A stretch of 64,000 bases of DNA from Burkholderiales bacterium (GTDB taxonomy: Bacteria; Pseudomonadota; Gammaproteobacteria; Burkholderiales; WYBJ01), in contig JALHQN010000008.1 in NCBI GenBank assembly GCA_022841915.1, forward strand, positions 76,713 to 140,712. The letters run 5' to 3'. Shown in pieces: positions 1 through 9,224 of this stretch. Within the stretch, counting starts at the first letter, position 1. Each line of letters begins with the position of its first letter. Below the pieces are notes generated by a model that worked only from the letters and a program-made list of their open reading frames with translations, did not search any database and was not told where the DNA came from. Made by a program: the position numbers and the translations under genes.

Positions 1-383
1 TTCTCGAGCAAGGTGCGAGAGAAATCGATGATTTGCGCATCCTCGGCAGGCACGCCGCGAGCGTGCTTGTCTCGAATCGCATCGATGGTCGATTCGGCGA
101 CCCCCAGCCTGCGTGCGGAACTCGTCTGCGCACCCCAAACATAGAGGCAATCGAATTCGCGCGCGGCCACCATGGCCGCGAGCACCCGCACCCGCATGTC
201 CAGCTTGCCCTCGAAACGGACGTAGCCGCCGAGGTTCACCAGATGCTCGGCCAAGGGCGGGCAATGCAGCGCCATCGTGAACGGACCTCTGACGCCACCC
301 CTGCTCGCCACGACGGCATCCCAGGTTGCATGATGCTCCGGGGCCAACTGATCCTTGCGGGTGATGGAAGGAAGCCTTGCCAT
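1..383 (-). CDS. Carboxymuconolactone decarboxylase (CMD)-like protein, C-terminus cut by window edge
   Basis: The minus-strand frame starts at ATG 383 (MARLPSITRKDQL), 7 nt after an AGGAG; the in-frame ATG six bases further upstream sits too close to that site. The readable 127 residues have the helical CMD/AhpD layout, with an N-terminal 'P..H...W' segment and a central helix around AAREFDCLYVWGAQ. The CxxC redox pair of peroxidase-active AhpD is absent, so a decarboxylase-like or unknown role is more likely than peroxide reduction. It would be first in transcription order going off the window and lies upstream of an HpaI-type aldolase. The 3' end is beyond position 1. The family call is moderately secure; the substrate is unknown. 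Confidence 0.72.
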   Translation of the reverse strand, partial: MARLPSITRKDQLAPEHHATWDAVVASRGGVRGPFTMALHCPPLAEHLVNLGGYVRFEGKLDMRVRVLAAMVAAREFDCLYVWGAQTSSARRLGVAESTIDAIRDKHARGVPAEDAQIIDFSRTLLE

Positions 384-451
384 GTGCATACTCCTGGCGC
401 TTTGGAGCGCGGTGCGGTTGCGAAATGCAGCAGTTTCGCTGCCGTGACGGA

Positions 452-1228
452 TTACTCCCCGGCGGCTTTGCGCATGGTCTTGAGATACGACTCGCCACCG
501 GTTTGCAGCATGCGACCGACCGTGGTGTGAAAGTATCGCGCACCGAGATCCAGGAACTTGGGCAGCAGATTGTCCGGCGTGCTGCAGCCGGCCACGATGC
601 CGCCCGCGCGTATGCGCTTGATGCCATCGACCATCAGCGCCTGGACTTCCGGATGTGCCTGTTGGCCGGCATAGCCCATCGAGGCGGAAAGATCGCCCGA
701 GCCGATAAAGAGCACATCGATGCCCGGCACCTTGACGATCTCGTCGATGTTCTTGATCGCCTCGACCTCTTCGAGCATCAGGCAGACGAGGACGTTCTCG
801 TTCGCCTTGTCCACGTATTCCTGCGTCGTTCCGCCGCCCATGCCGTATTGAGCCGGACGCCCGCCGCTGAAGAGGCCGCGCTGTCCGAGCGGAAAGTACC
901 TGCATGCCGTGACGGCCGCCTGTGCCTCTTCGGCGTTGTTCACGTGCGGGATCTGCACGCCCCACGCGCCGCGATCCAGGAAAGGCGTGATGGCGTCCAT
1001 GCGGTTGGCGATCGGCCGCACGATGGGCGCGAGCCCGGTCAGTTCCGCAGCCGCAATCATGGGCTCGGCGGCGTCGACCGTGATCGAGCCATGCTCGTTG
1101 TCGATCAATACCCAGTCGAATCCCATGTAGCCCATCATTTCGACGATGGGCGGCGAAGGAAACGTGATCATGGAGCCGAAGACCGCCTTGCCGTCGCGCA
1201 ACTTCTGCTTGAGAGTGTTCGTACGCAT
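452..1228 (-). CDS. HpcH/HpaI-type class II aldolase
   Basis: This is a 258-residue TIM-barrel aldolase of the HpaI / 2-dehydro-3-deoxyglucarate aldolase family, which cleaves 2-oxo-4-hydroxy acids to pyruvate (or a pyruvate analogue) plus an aldehyde using a divalent metal. Family landmarks are in order: VLIDNEHG near residue 43 with the catalytic His, GVQIPHVNNAEEA, the metal-ligand Glu region CLMLEEVEAIKNID, and IGSGDLSASMG. The ATG at 1228 is preferred over the in-frame ATG at 1234 because the AGGA sits 7 nt before it. The neighbouring CMD-like and VOC genes on the same strand suggest a small catabolic group. Specificity (4-hydroxy-2-oxoheptanedioate or other) cannot be read from sequence. 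Confidence 0.88.
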   Translation of the reverse strand: MRTNTLKQKLRDGKAVFGSMITFPSPPIVEMMGYMGFDWVLIDNEHGSITVDAAEPMIAAAELTGLAPIVRPIANRMDAITPFLDRGAWGVQIPHVNNAEEAQAAVTACRYFPLGQRGLFSGGRPAQYGMGGGTTQEYVDKANENVLVCLMLEEVEAIKNIDEIVKVPGIDVLFIGSGDLSASMGYAGQQAHPEVQALMVDGIKRIRAGGIVAGCSTPDNLLPKFLDLGARYFHTTVGRMLQTGGESYLKTMRKAAGE

Positions 1229-1361
1229 GTGCATGTCCTAGATCGGGATAAAAAGCGATGAGACTCGGATGCTGCGACTACGAAGAAATCAAGACCTGAG
1301 CCGACGAACCTGGCGGAAAAAACGCTTAGCGCCCTACCGACAGGCCGCCCGCGGTGCGCCG

Positions 1362-2300
1362 TCAATGACCCGCGATTTCGATCAATTCGATGGCCTCGCG
1401 ACTCGGCCCCTCGATCATCACCGCGCGCATGCCGCCGACGCGATAGGGCTGCTCGAGGAACGTCACGTCCTCGTGCTTGAGTTTGTCTATCCATGCATCG
1501 ATGTCGCGCACGCCCAGTCCGATATGATCGATGGCGTGGCCGCGTGTACCCGCAAGGGGCGCCTCGCCCTGACGAGGATAGCAATACAAGCCGACATCGC
1601 CGAAGCTCACGGCAGTGCGTGGCACCCGGTAGGTGCCGCGCAAATCCAGCGACGGCCAGGAAGGCTCCGGGCCTCGCGGCACGGAGCAATTCGACGCGTC
1701 CATCGGATAAGGCATGGAGCGGCCTTCCATGGGCTGCGCGTTGAGATGCTTCTGATACCAGAGCTGCGCGCAGAACAAATCATCGTGCCACATGTGCACA
1801 TGGTTGAAGCGCTCGACGGGATGGTCGCCGGCATACTCGACCATGAGCCGGTCGGGCCCGGCCATGTAGGCGAATCCGGGGCCGCCCTTGGGCTGCACGC
1901 CCGTGGCGCGCGCCTGTTCGAGTTCGGCGCGCGTGCGACCGAGCACGCCCTCGACACCCGGATACGCATCGCTGCTGATCAGCACGTAATCCCCGTGCTC
2001 CGAAGTGTAGAGCGGCAGCAGCTTCAGATCGGACACCGTTTTGTAGTGTGCGAGCGCCGCACGCGAATCAGGCACATGCCAGCCAAAATGCCAGAACGCC
2101 GTCTCCGGGGCGACGGGCGCGGGCGCGTCGACCTTGTCGAACAGGATAAGCACGTCGTTGGCGGCATGCAGCGCCGGTTGTCCATCCCATTGGGTGCGCG
2201 ACGAACTGGGGAAGTGGCGGACGTAGAAGTCGATCGCCGCGTCGGGATCGACGGAGTTCAGGTGGACGTGATGGAAGCTCGGTGTGGGCAGCATGGGCAT
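1362..2300 (-). CDS. VOC-superfamily protein (glyoxalase/extradiol dioxygenase-like), two modules
   Basis: The 312-residue protein holds two vicinal-oxygen-chelate half-modules. The first starts at HHVHLNSVDPDAAIDFY (residues about 10-26). The second spans HVHMWHDDLFCAQLWYQ to a C-terminal HAIDHIGLGVRDIDAW stretch that ends in IELIE. His and Glu residues of the metal site are retained (HHVH, final IELIE). The fold covers ring-cleavage dioxygenases, glyoxalases and isomerases, and nothing seen here fixes the reaction. It is co-directional with the HpaI-type aldolase about 130 nt downstream, which suits a catabolic operon. Confidence 0.75.
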   Translation of the reverse strand: MPMLPTPSFHHVHLNSVDPDAAIDFYVRHFPSSSRTQWDGQPALHAANDVLILFDKVDAPAPVAPETAFWHFGWHVPDSRAALAHYKTVSDLKLLPLYTSEHGDYVLISSDAYPGVEGVLGRTRAELEQARATGVQPKGGPGFAYMAGPDRLMVEYAGDHPVERFNHVHMWHDDLFCAQLWYQKHLNAQPMEGRSMPYPMDASNCSVPRGPEPSWPSLDLRGTYRVPRTAVSFGDVGLYCYPRQGEAPLAGTRGHAIDHIGLGVRDIDAWIDKLKHEDVTFLEQPYRVGGMRAVMIEGPSREAIELIEIAGH

Positions 2301-2572
2301 CTCTTATTCGTCGACGTGACGCGCGGACGATCCGGACGCTTGCGACGAGCGCCCGGCGCAGTCGAGCCCCGGAACCTGGAGCATCAGGCGAAGCCCGGCG
2401 AGGCGCCCCCTCCGGACGGCATGCAGACCCAGCTCGATAGTCGTGTTATATCATGCGAGAACGATGTTGCCTTGCCCGCCTCGCCCGTAAACGGGCCGGC
2501 TTGGACACATCCCATCGATGCCCCTGATCGTCATTCCGACCGGATGCCCTGCCGACTGCACAGCGCCCAACC

Positions 2573-3136
2573 ATGAGCCCCCCGAACCCGCCCGCCGACC
2601 CAAGCGAACTGCGCCTGTTCGTGCTGGCCCTGGCGTTCGCCGCAGAGAAACATCGCCACCAGCGACGCAAGGACGCGCACGCCTCGCCCTATATCAATCA
2701 TCCGATCGCGCTGGTGAACGTGCTGGTCGACGAGGGGCGGGTGCACGATCCCGTCGTCCTGTGCGCAGCCGTGCTGCACGACACCATCGAAGACACCGAG
2801 ACCACCGTCGAGGAACTCCAATCCGCGTTCGGCCACGAGATCGCGGCGGTGGTGATCGAAGTCACCGACGAGAAAGACCTCGAGTACCACGAACGCAAGC
2901 AACGCCAGATCGAGCATGCACCCGGCGCATCGCACGAAGCCAAGCTGGTGAAGCTGGCCGACAAGATCTGCAACCTGCGCGACATTCTGGCCGCGCCGCC
3001 CGCCAGTTGGTCCAGGCAGCGAAAGCAGAACTACTTCGACTGGGCAGCGCAGGTCGTGGCGGGAATGCGCGGTGCCCATGCGGGCCTGGAAGAAGTGTTC
3101 GACGCCATCTACGCTCGGCGCGACGAGCTGCACTGA
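2573..3136 (+). CDS. HD-domain phosphohydrolase, MESH1/SpoT-hydrolase-like
   Basis: The protein is 187 residues, close to the size of stand-alone HD (p)ppGpp hydrolases. It has the family metal-binding series: H43 in YINHPI, H69-D70 in AAVLHD, E73-D74 in TIED, and a later Asp in KLADKICNLRD (about 133). No synthetase, TGS or ACT domain follows, so a small alarmone (or related nucleotide) hydrolase is the natural reading. Nucleotide specificity is inferred. It is transcribed divergently from the VOC gene across 272 bp and followed after 114 bp by a TctC gene on the same strand. Confidence 0.82.
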   Translation: MSPPNPPADPSELRLFVLALAFAAEKHRHQRRKDAHASPYINHPIALVNVLVDEGRVHDPVVLCAAVLHDTIEDTETTVEELQSAFGHEIAAVVIEVTDEKDLEYHERKQRQIEHAPGASHEAKLVKLADKICNLRDILAAPPASWSRQRKQNYFDWAAQVVAGMRGAHAGLEEVFDAIYARRDELH

Positions 3137-3250
3137 GCCATTGTCCCGAGTCGAAAAACCGGGCGCGCGCATGGCGACTTGCCGAGCCGAGCCGTGCGGT
3201 TCAGAATCGACAGTTGACGCAACCGGCAACGGCCTCACCTTCTCATTGCC

Positions 3251-4204
3251 ATGACAAAGCCATACCTCGCAATCTTGCTGACGCTCGCCTGCGCCAGCGC
3301 GCTCGCCGCCGAGTACCCGAGCAAACCGATACGCTTGCTGGTGGGTTTCGCACCCGGTGGGCCGAACGACACGCAGGCGCGCCTGATCGGACAGCGGCTG
3401 GCGGCAAACCTGGGGCAGCCGGTCGTCGTGGACAATCGGGCGGGCGCCGACGGCGTCATCGCGGCCGACATGGTCGCCAAGGCGAACCCCGACGGCTACA
3501 CGCTCATCCTGGTGTCCGCCGGTCACGCCATCAGCCACAACTTCCATCACTCGATGCCGTTCGATCCGATACGCGATTTCCAGCCGATCTACATGGTCTC
3601 GACCTCGCCCTTCGTGCTCGTCGCGCATCCGTCGCTCAAGGCGCAATCGGTCGCTGAACTCATCACGCTCGCGCGCAGTCAGCCCGACAAGCTCATCTAC
3701 GGCTCGGCCGGCGCCGGCAGTTCGCTGCATCTGGCGACGGCACTGTTCCAGTCGATGACGGGTACATCGATGGTTCACGTGCCGTACAAAGGTGGCGCCC
3801 CCGCCACCACGGCCCTGTTGTCGGGGCAGGTGCAACTGATCTTCAACAACGTCGTGTCTTCGCTGCCGCATGTGCGCTCCGGCCGGTTGCGCGCCCTGGG
3901 CGTCACGACAACGACGCCTTCGCCTTCGTTTCCGGGCACGCCCACCATCGCCGAGACGGTGCCCGGCTACGAGGTCACGGCCTGGTACGGCATCCTCGGG
4001 CCATCAAAGATGCCCGCCGCGCTGGTCGCGAAGCTCAACGGCGAGATCGGCAAAGCGGTCAACGCGCCCGAGGTGCGCGACAAGCTGCTGGCCGCAGGTC
4101 TGGATGTGGCCGGCGGCCCGCCCGAACGACTGGGCGCCCACATGCGCAATGAATATTCGAAGTGGACGAAAGTGGTGAAGGAAGCGGGGATACGCAAGGA
4201 GTGA
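3251..4204 (+). CDS. Bug/TctC-family periplasmic solute-binding protein (1)
   Basis: This 317-residue protein is the receptor type of tripartite tricarboxylate transporters (TTT), which captures small carboxylates in the periplasm. It has a Sec signal peptide ending ALAA-E at about residue 20. The YPSKPIRLLVGFAPGG start of the first lobe follows, then VVVDNRAGADG, NPDGYT and HVPYKGG ligand-loop motifs, and the usual C-terminal KWTKVVKEAGI helix. No TctA or TctB is adjacent. The next gene, 150 nt downstream, is another TctC, and the two may be co-transcribed. Confidence 0.93.
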   Translation: MTKPYLAILLTLACASALAAEYPSKPIRLLVGFAPGGPNDTQARLIGQRLAANLGQPVVVDNRAGADGVIAADMVAKANPDGYTLILVSAGHAISHNFHHSMPFDPIRDFQPIYMVSTSPFVLVAHPSLKAQSVAELITLARSQPDKLIYGSAGAGSSLHLATALFQSMTGTSMVHVPYKGGAPATTALLSGQVQLIFNNVVSSLPHVRSGRLRALGVTTTTPSPSFPGTPTIAETVPGYEVTAWYGILGPSKMPAALVAKLNGEIGKAVNAPEVRDKLLAAGLDVAGGPPERLGAHMRNEYSKWTKVVKEAGIRKE

Positions 4205-4353
4205 TCTTGCGCGCCACCGCCATGCGCATGAGCGCGGCAGCCTCTGCCCGCCCCACGCGTGTACCTCGACCGGACTGGCATCAGACAAGCGATGGTTTGA
4301 ATCCAAGCCAGCTTTTTCGCTCATAGACAGCACGTAATTGGAGGAAGCGACCC

Positions 4354-5340
4354 ATGGCAACAAGCACCAGAGTAGTTCTGCCCACCTTACTCGCGGGCTG
4401 CGCCGCGTTACTCGGATCAGGCATGCACGCCCAGGCGCAAAGCGATTTTCCCAACCGCCCTGTGCGCCTGGTCAACCCCTATGCGCCGGGAGGATCGGTG
4501 GATCTCGTAGGGCGCGCCGTTGCCGCGGGCCTCACGGATATCTGGAAGCAGCAAGTCATCGTCGACAACCGCCCGGGCGCAGGCACACAGATCGGCACCG
4601 AGATCGTCGTACGATCTGATCCCGACGGCTACACCATGCTGTGCAACAGTTCGGCGATCGCGATCATGCCGACCATGTACGCGAAGATGCGATTCGACAC
4701 CATACGCGATCTCACGCCGATCGCGCTGGTCGCGTCGAGCGCGCCGATCCTGGCAGTGCATCCTGGCGTACCGGCCAAGTCGGTCAAGGATCTGATCGCT
4801 TTGGCCAAGGCACAGCCCGGTCAGATCACCGCAGCAGCCTCCGGCATCGGAAGCACGAACCACCTCACCACCGAGATGTTCAAGGCAATGGCTGGCGTCG
4901 ACATATTGATCGTGCCCTACAAAGGGGGAGCGCCTGCGATCTCCGACTTGATGGGTGGCCAGGTGAAAATGTTCTTCAACTCCGCAGCGCAATTTCTACC
5001 GCTCGGCAAGGCAGGCAAAGTGCGCGTCCTCGCCACGGGCGGCGCGCAGCGCGCGGAGTACGCGCCCGAGGTGCCGACCGTCGCCGAGGCTGGCGTACCG
5101 GGCTTCGAGGCCTCGACATGGTTCGCCATCTATGGCCCCCGCGGCCTGCCGCCCGCGATCGCGCAGAAGTGGAACCAGGCGATCAATACCTACATCAAGA
5201 CGCCGCAAGCCCAGGAGCAATTCCGCAAGCAGCATCAGCGTCTCATGGGCGGCACGCTGGAAGAGTTCGCTGCGTATCACAAAGCGGAAACGGCTCGTTG
5301 GGGCAAGGTGATGCAAGCCGCAGGCATCAAGCCGCAATAG
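4354..5340 (+). CDS. Bug/TctC-family periplasmic solute-binding protein (2)
   Basis: The 328-residue TctC protein has a signal peptide running to about MHAQAQ (residue 29). Ligand-loop motifs are NPYAPGG, VIVDNRPGAGTQ, SDPDGYTM and IVPYKGGAPA. The start ATG follows GGAGG at a good distance (TTGGAGGAAGCGACCC upstream). It lies in tandem with TctC (1) and is convergent with the FAD flavoprotein gene, whose stop is at 5481, so it may serve uptake of that enzyme's substrate. The two tandem receptors diverge well beyond the motifs, so this is not a recent duplication. Confidence 0.93.
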   Translation: MATSTRVVLPTLLAGCAALLGSGMHAQAQSDFPNRPVRLVNPYAPGGSVDLVGRAVAAGLTDIWKQQVIVDNRPGAGTQIGTEIVVRSDPDGYTMLCNSSAIAIMPTMYAKMRFDTIRDLTPIALVASSAPILAVHPGVPAKSVKDLIALAKAQPGQITAAASGIGSTNHLTTEMFKAMAGVDILIVPYKGGAPAISDLMGGQVKMFFNSAAQFLPLGKAGKVRVLATGGAQRAEYAPEVPTVAEAGVPGFEASTWFAIYGPRGLPPAIAQKWNQAINTYIKTPQAQEQFRKQHQRLMGGTLEEFAAYHKAETARWGKVMQAAGIKPQ

Positions 5341-5360
5341 CGACACCTGCTTAGCGATGA

Positions 5361-5395
5361 CGCGGCCGCGGCCTCTCGGTCGGCGAGCGGCCGCG
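5361..5395. terminator. Inverted repeat between convergent genes, possible bidirectional terminator
   Basis: Two perfectly complementary 9-base arms (CGCGGCCGC at 5361-5369 and GCGGCCGCG at 5387-5395) are separated by 17 nt. They lie in the 140-bp gap between the stops of TctC (2) and the flavoprotein. There is no T-run, so termination is inferred from location and symmetry only. Confidence 0.4.
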
Positions 5396-5480
5396 CTGCA
5401 ATCGCCGGCTAGCCGGTCGCATTACCTTCTAGCGCCCCTGCACACAGGCGCGATTGCGGCATCGCGACTCGATGCCTCGA

Positions 5481-7085
5481 TTACGATCCGAGCGGCTTCT
5501 CCGCCGCGGCATTGCGACCGGCCAGCCGACCGAAGGTGATTCCCTCGGCGAGGTTGCCGCCGCCCTGGTAGACGAACTGGAATACCGAGCAGATTTCGCC
5601 GACCGCATAGAGCCGGGGAATCGGCCGGTCGTCCCAGTCGAGCACATGGCGCTGTGCGTCGGCACGCAAGCCGCCTTTGGTGTTCGGCCCGCCCGGATAG
5701 AGCGGGATCGCATAAAACGGCGGCTCCGAGACGGGCCCCATCGTGTTGACCTCCCGCTCGAAGTCGGGATCGTGCCTGGCTTCGCAATGTCGATTCCAGG
5801 TCTCCACTGCGCTGCGCAGCGCAGCCGCATCCATCTTGTCTTTGTTGTCGGAATGCTCGCGGATGCGCTCGGCCAATTGCTCCAGCGTCTCGCCCTGGAG
5901 AATCCAGCCATTGCGCAGGGCCTTCATGTTGTCCTCGCCCCAGTCGATGCCGTTGTAGGCCGCTGCCGCCACGCTCACCACCGGACCGCGGCGCATCATC
6001 ACCGAATCGAACACCATCCACGACGGGATGCGCGGGTAACTGAGCGTCACCGTGTCGAACTTGAGCGCCTCCTTGTAGAAGATGTAGCGGCTCGGATCCT
6101 TGGTGATGCGCCGCTCGGAGGCATAGCGATGACCGTAATTGTCGACCACGATCTCGTTCGGCTTGCCGACGCCCGAGGTGTTCATGCCGATGCGCAATCC
6201 GTGCCGACGCTCGGGCACGGCGCAGATGACCCGACCGGCCACGCTGCCGACTCGCGCCAAGGCGGCGCCCACCTTCATCGCCATGCGGATGCCGTCGCCG
6301 GTGTTGGCGGGCGAGCCGTAAAAGGCCCAGCCTTCGATGCCGGGTCCGTCCAGAAAGGCCTTACGCATGCGCTTGTTGTACTCGAACCCGCCCGAGGCGA
6401 TGATGACCGCGCGCCGGGCGCGGTACACGATCTGCTCGGCGCCACGCGTGGCCTTCACCCCGACGATGGCCCCTCCCTCGCCGACGATCAGTTCATCGGC
6501 GACCACGCCGAAATGCACCGGCACCTTGCGCGCCCGGATTCCGGTCGACATGCAGGCATGAAACGCCTCGCCCGACTGCTTGGTCGTCTTCGCCGAATCC
6601 GTGGTGCGGCCTGTCAGGGCGTCCTCGTCGTATTTTCCCGTGTAGGTTGCGCGCACGCACGCATAGCCGGCCTTGTCCGCACCCGGGAAATCGGCAAACG
6701 CAGCGCCTGCCGAGGTGACCGTCTGCATCTCGGGATCCAGCCCGCGCATGAAAGCGGCATTCTGCGGCGAGAACCGGGCCCAGATGTCGGCCAGTTCGTC
6801 GGCAAACTCGCTTTGGTCGCCCTCGAGCTTCTGCGGCAGATTGTCGCCGCTGAACATCGCCTTCGCATAGGCCTTGAGCGATTCGAAATCGCCCGCCGGA
6901 TCGGGGCTATGAAAACCGCCGCCGCTCATGCGCGTGTTGGAAAAATGCGCATCCTCGGGCTGCTTCTCCAGGACGACGACTTGAGCGCCATGATCGCTCG
7001 CCTCGATGGCTGCGCAGCCTCCCGCCGCGCCGAATCCGATGATGACAATGTCCGCCACGTGCTCGGTGGTCTGCTTGGAACTCAT
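5481..7085 (-). CDS. FAD-dependent oxidoreductase, fumarate reductase/KstD-type flavoprotein
   Basis: The 534-residue protein belongs to the FAD_binding_2 family (fumarate reductase, tricarballylate dehydrogenase, 3-ketosteroid dehydrogenase). The N-terminal dinucleotide fold is IIGFGAAGGCAAIEA (about residues 14-28) followed by VVLEKQ. The C-terminal FAD-binding segment is RLYAVGEICSVFQFVYQGGGNLAEGITFGRLAG. The start is supported by AAGGAG upstream. There is no signal peptide or Tat motif, so it is probably cytoplasmic. It is divergent from the alpha/beta hydrolase across a 174-bp shared promoter region. The substrate is not deducible; a carboxylate or enone dehydrogenase is the most likely role. 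Confidence 0.86.
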   Translation of the reverse strand: MSSKQTTEHVADIVIIGFGAAGGCAAIEASDHGAQVVVLEKQPEDAHFSNTRMSGGGFHSPDPAGDFESLKAYAKAMFSGDNLPQKLEGDQSEFADELADIWARFSPQNAAFMRGLDPEMQTVTSAGAAFADFPGADKAGYACVRATYTGKYDEDALTGRTTDSAKTTKQSGEAFHACMSTGIRARKVPVHFGVVADELIVGEGGAIVGVKATRGAEQIVYRARRAVIIASGGFEYNKRMRKAFLDGPGIEGWAFYGSPANTGDGIRMAMKVGAALARVGSVAGRVICAVPERRHGLRIGMNTSGVGKPNEIVVDNYGHRYASERRITKDPSRYIFYKEALKFDTVTLSYPRIPSWMVFDSVMMRRGPVVSVAAAAYNGIDWGEDNMKALRNGWILQGETLEQLAERIREHSDNKDKMDAAALRSAVETWNRHCEARHDPDFEREVNTMGPVSEPPFYAIPLYPGGPNTKGGLRADAQRHVLDWDDRPIPRLYAVGEICSVFQFVYQGGGNLAEGITFGRLAGRNAAAEKPLGS

Positions 7086-7259
7086 TGCTGGGTGTCTCCT
7101 TGGAAGATGGGCGAGTCTCGTACAGATGGGGGGAGAGGGTCAATCGCTCGCTCTCCGCCAGCCGTCGTCGACGACGGACATTGCATGTCGACCGACTCGG
7201 CCGTTAGCATCAGGTACGCGCGAGCAGGATCCGCATCCCACACACAAGGAGGAGCAGCC

Positions 7260-9140
7260 ATGGTCACCGACCTCGAAATCACCCACCGCTCGGTGGTACT
7301 GGACGGCCAGCCGTTCGGTGCGACCGGCGCCTACGAGAAGCTCGTCGGAACGATGCGCTTCGCGGTGGATCCGGCCGACGAACTCAACAAGCGCGTCGTC
7401 GATATCGAGCATGCCCCTCGCAATGCCGCGGGCCAAGTCGAGTTCGCCGCGGATTTCTATCTGCTCAAGCCGGTCGATGCGAGCAAGGGCAACGGACGCC
7501 TGCTGGTCGATTGCGCCAACCGCGGCCGCAAAGTCGTGCTCGGCATGCTCAACAGCGCCCCGCGCGTCACCGATCCGTCCAAGCCGGAGGAATTCGGCAA
7601 CGGCTTTCTCATGCGACACGGCTATACGATCGCGTGGATAGGCTGGCAGACCGACGTGCCGCGACGAGACGGCTTGATGGCACTCGACGCTCCGCGCGCC
7701 CGCGGCATCGTCGGCCAGATCCGCTGCGAGATGCGACCGAACAAGCCGGTGACCACGCTGCCGCTGGCCGACCGTTACCACATCCCCAATCCGACCGTGG
7801 ACCTGAACGACCGCGAGGCGCGCCTGCTGGTGAAAGAACACTCGGGCGCGAAAGCCGTCGAGGTGCCGCGCGACGCTTGGCGCTTCTGCGACGCTCAGCA
7901 CATCGAGATGCCGGGCGGCTTCACGCCGGGCGCGATCTACGACGTGATTTATCGCTCCTCCGACCCTCTGATCGTCGGGCTAGGCTTCCTCGCCATCCGC
8001 GACGGTTCGGCCTATCTGCGCTGGGGCAGCGGCGCCAATCCCTGCGCCGGCGCCATCCAGAAGACCTATCTTTTCGGCGTTTCCCAGACCGGCCGCTTCC
8101 TGCGCAACATGCTGCATCTCGGCCTGGATCAGGACGAGCAGCAGCGCAGCGTATTCGACGGCGTGATCCCGCACATTGCGGGCGGGCGACGCGGCGAGTT
8201 CAACATCCGCTTGGGCCAGCCCTCGCTCAACGCCAAGGGCGCGGTCGGCGAGTTGCCGCCGTTCAACGATCACGAACTGCTCCAGCGCCTCGTGCAGCGT
8301 GGCAACCCGCCCCGGGTCGTGTTCACGAATTCGTCCGCCGAATACTGGCGCGGCGACGCTTCGTTGATCCACACCGATGCGAACGGCTCACGTGATGTCG
8401 AGCCTGCGCAGTTCGTGCGTGTGTACCTGCTTGCCGGCACGCAGCATACGCCCGGTTCACTGCCGCCGCTCGAAGCCGATGCCAATACCGGCGATCGCGG
8501 ACAGCAGCGCTTCAACATCGTCGACTACTCGCCGCTGATGCGTGCCGTGCTGGTCAATCTCGACCGTTGGGTGAGCGATGGCATCGAGCCGCCCGCAAGC
8601 GCCTTTCCGCGGCTTGCCGACGGCACCGCTGTCGCCGCCGAGACGACAGGCGCATTCTTCCGCGGCCTGCCCGGCGTGAACTTCCCCGACCGCATCACGC
8701 GCCCGCTGCATCTGGATTTCGGGCCGGACATGGCGCGCGGGATTCCGGCCTATCCCCCCAAGGCAGGCGAGCCGTACCGCACTTATGTCTCGCAGCTCGA
8801 TGTCGACGGCAACGAGGTGGCCGGCATACGCCCGCCTGAACTGCTCTCGCCTCTGGCCACCTATTGCGGATGGAATACGCGTCATCCCGAGCAGGGTGTG
8901 CCCGGGGATCTAACCCAGATGACCGGATCCACGCTGGCCTTCGCGCGCACCCGCGTGGAACGCGAAGCCGATGGCGACCCCCGCGCCGCCATCGCAGAGC
9001 GCTATGCCTCGCGCGAGGTTTACCTCGCGCACGTGCGTCAGCAGACCCGCAAGCTCGTGGCTGCACGCCATGTGCTGGAAGAGGACATCGAGGCGATCGT
9101 ACAGCGTGCGGGCAAGGCGTGGGACTACATCCACGGGTGA
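7260..9140 (+). CDS. Large alpha/beta hydrolase domain-containing protein
   Basis: The 626-residue protein belongs to the long 'alpha/beta hydrolase domain' family that starts with a 'V.dG.pFG..GaYEkl.G' module. The nucleophile elbow is GVSQTGRF, with Ser at about residue 275, followed by a helix RNMLHLGLDQ. The start is ATG 7260 because AAGGAGGAG lies just upstream. The frame stays open for about 1.8 kb 5' of it, but that stretch is antisense to the flavoprotein gene. No signal peptide is seen. The reaction is unassigned; family members are presumed esterases or amidases. The divergent flavoprotein partner suggests a shared pathway. Confidence 0.82.
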   Translation: MVTDLEITHRSVVLDGQPFGATGAYEKLVGTMRFAVDPADELNKRVVDIEHAPRNAAGQVEFAADFYLLKPVDASKGNGRLLVDCANRGRKVVLGMLNSAPRVTDPSKPEEFGNGFLMRHGYTIAWIGWQTDVPRRDGLMALDAPRARGIVGQIRCEMRPNKPVTTLPLADRYHIPNPTVDLNDREARLLVKEHSGAKAVEVPRDAWRFCDAQHIEMPGGFTPGAIYDVIYRSSDPLIVGLGFLAIRDGSAYLRWGSGANPCAGAIQKTYLFGVSQTGRFLRNMLHLGLDQDEQQRSVFDGVIPHIAGGRRGEFNIRLGQPSLNAKGAVGELPPFNDHELLQRLVQRGNPPRVVFTNSSAEYWRGDASLIHTDANGSRDVEPAQFVRVYLLAGTQHTPGSLPPLEADANTGDRGQQRFNIVDYSPLMRAVLVNLDRWVSDGIEPPASAFPRLADGTAVAAETTGAFFRGLPGVNFPDRITRPLHLDFGPDMARGIPAYPPKAGEPYRTYVSQLDVDGNEVAGIRPPELLSPLATYCGWNTRHPEQGVPGDLTQMTGSTLAFARTRVEREADGDPRAAIAERYASREVYLAHVRQQTRKLVAARHVLEEDIEAIVQRAGKAWDYIHG

Positions 9141-9224
9141 GCTTGCGTCACAGCGTTCGACGGATGAGTGGGCGGGCATCACCGGACCTTCCTCGAGAAG
9201 ATCCGGCGATGGGCAATCGACGCC

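Noticed and set aside
452-1234. Plus-strand frame 377-1261 covering the aldolase
   Set aside because: Lacks recognisable domains, whereas the minus strand encodes a clear HpaI-type aldolase.
2531-3871. 446-codon minus-strand frame
   Set aside because: It overlaps both the HD-domain and TctC (1) genes, which have family motifs and starts; composition is that of an antisense shadow.
5454-7259. 600-codon open extension upstream of the alpha/beta hydrolase
   Set aside because: It is antisense to the well-supported FAD flavoprotein. The hydrolase family start and AAGGAGGAG both place the start at 7260.
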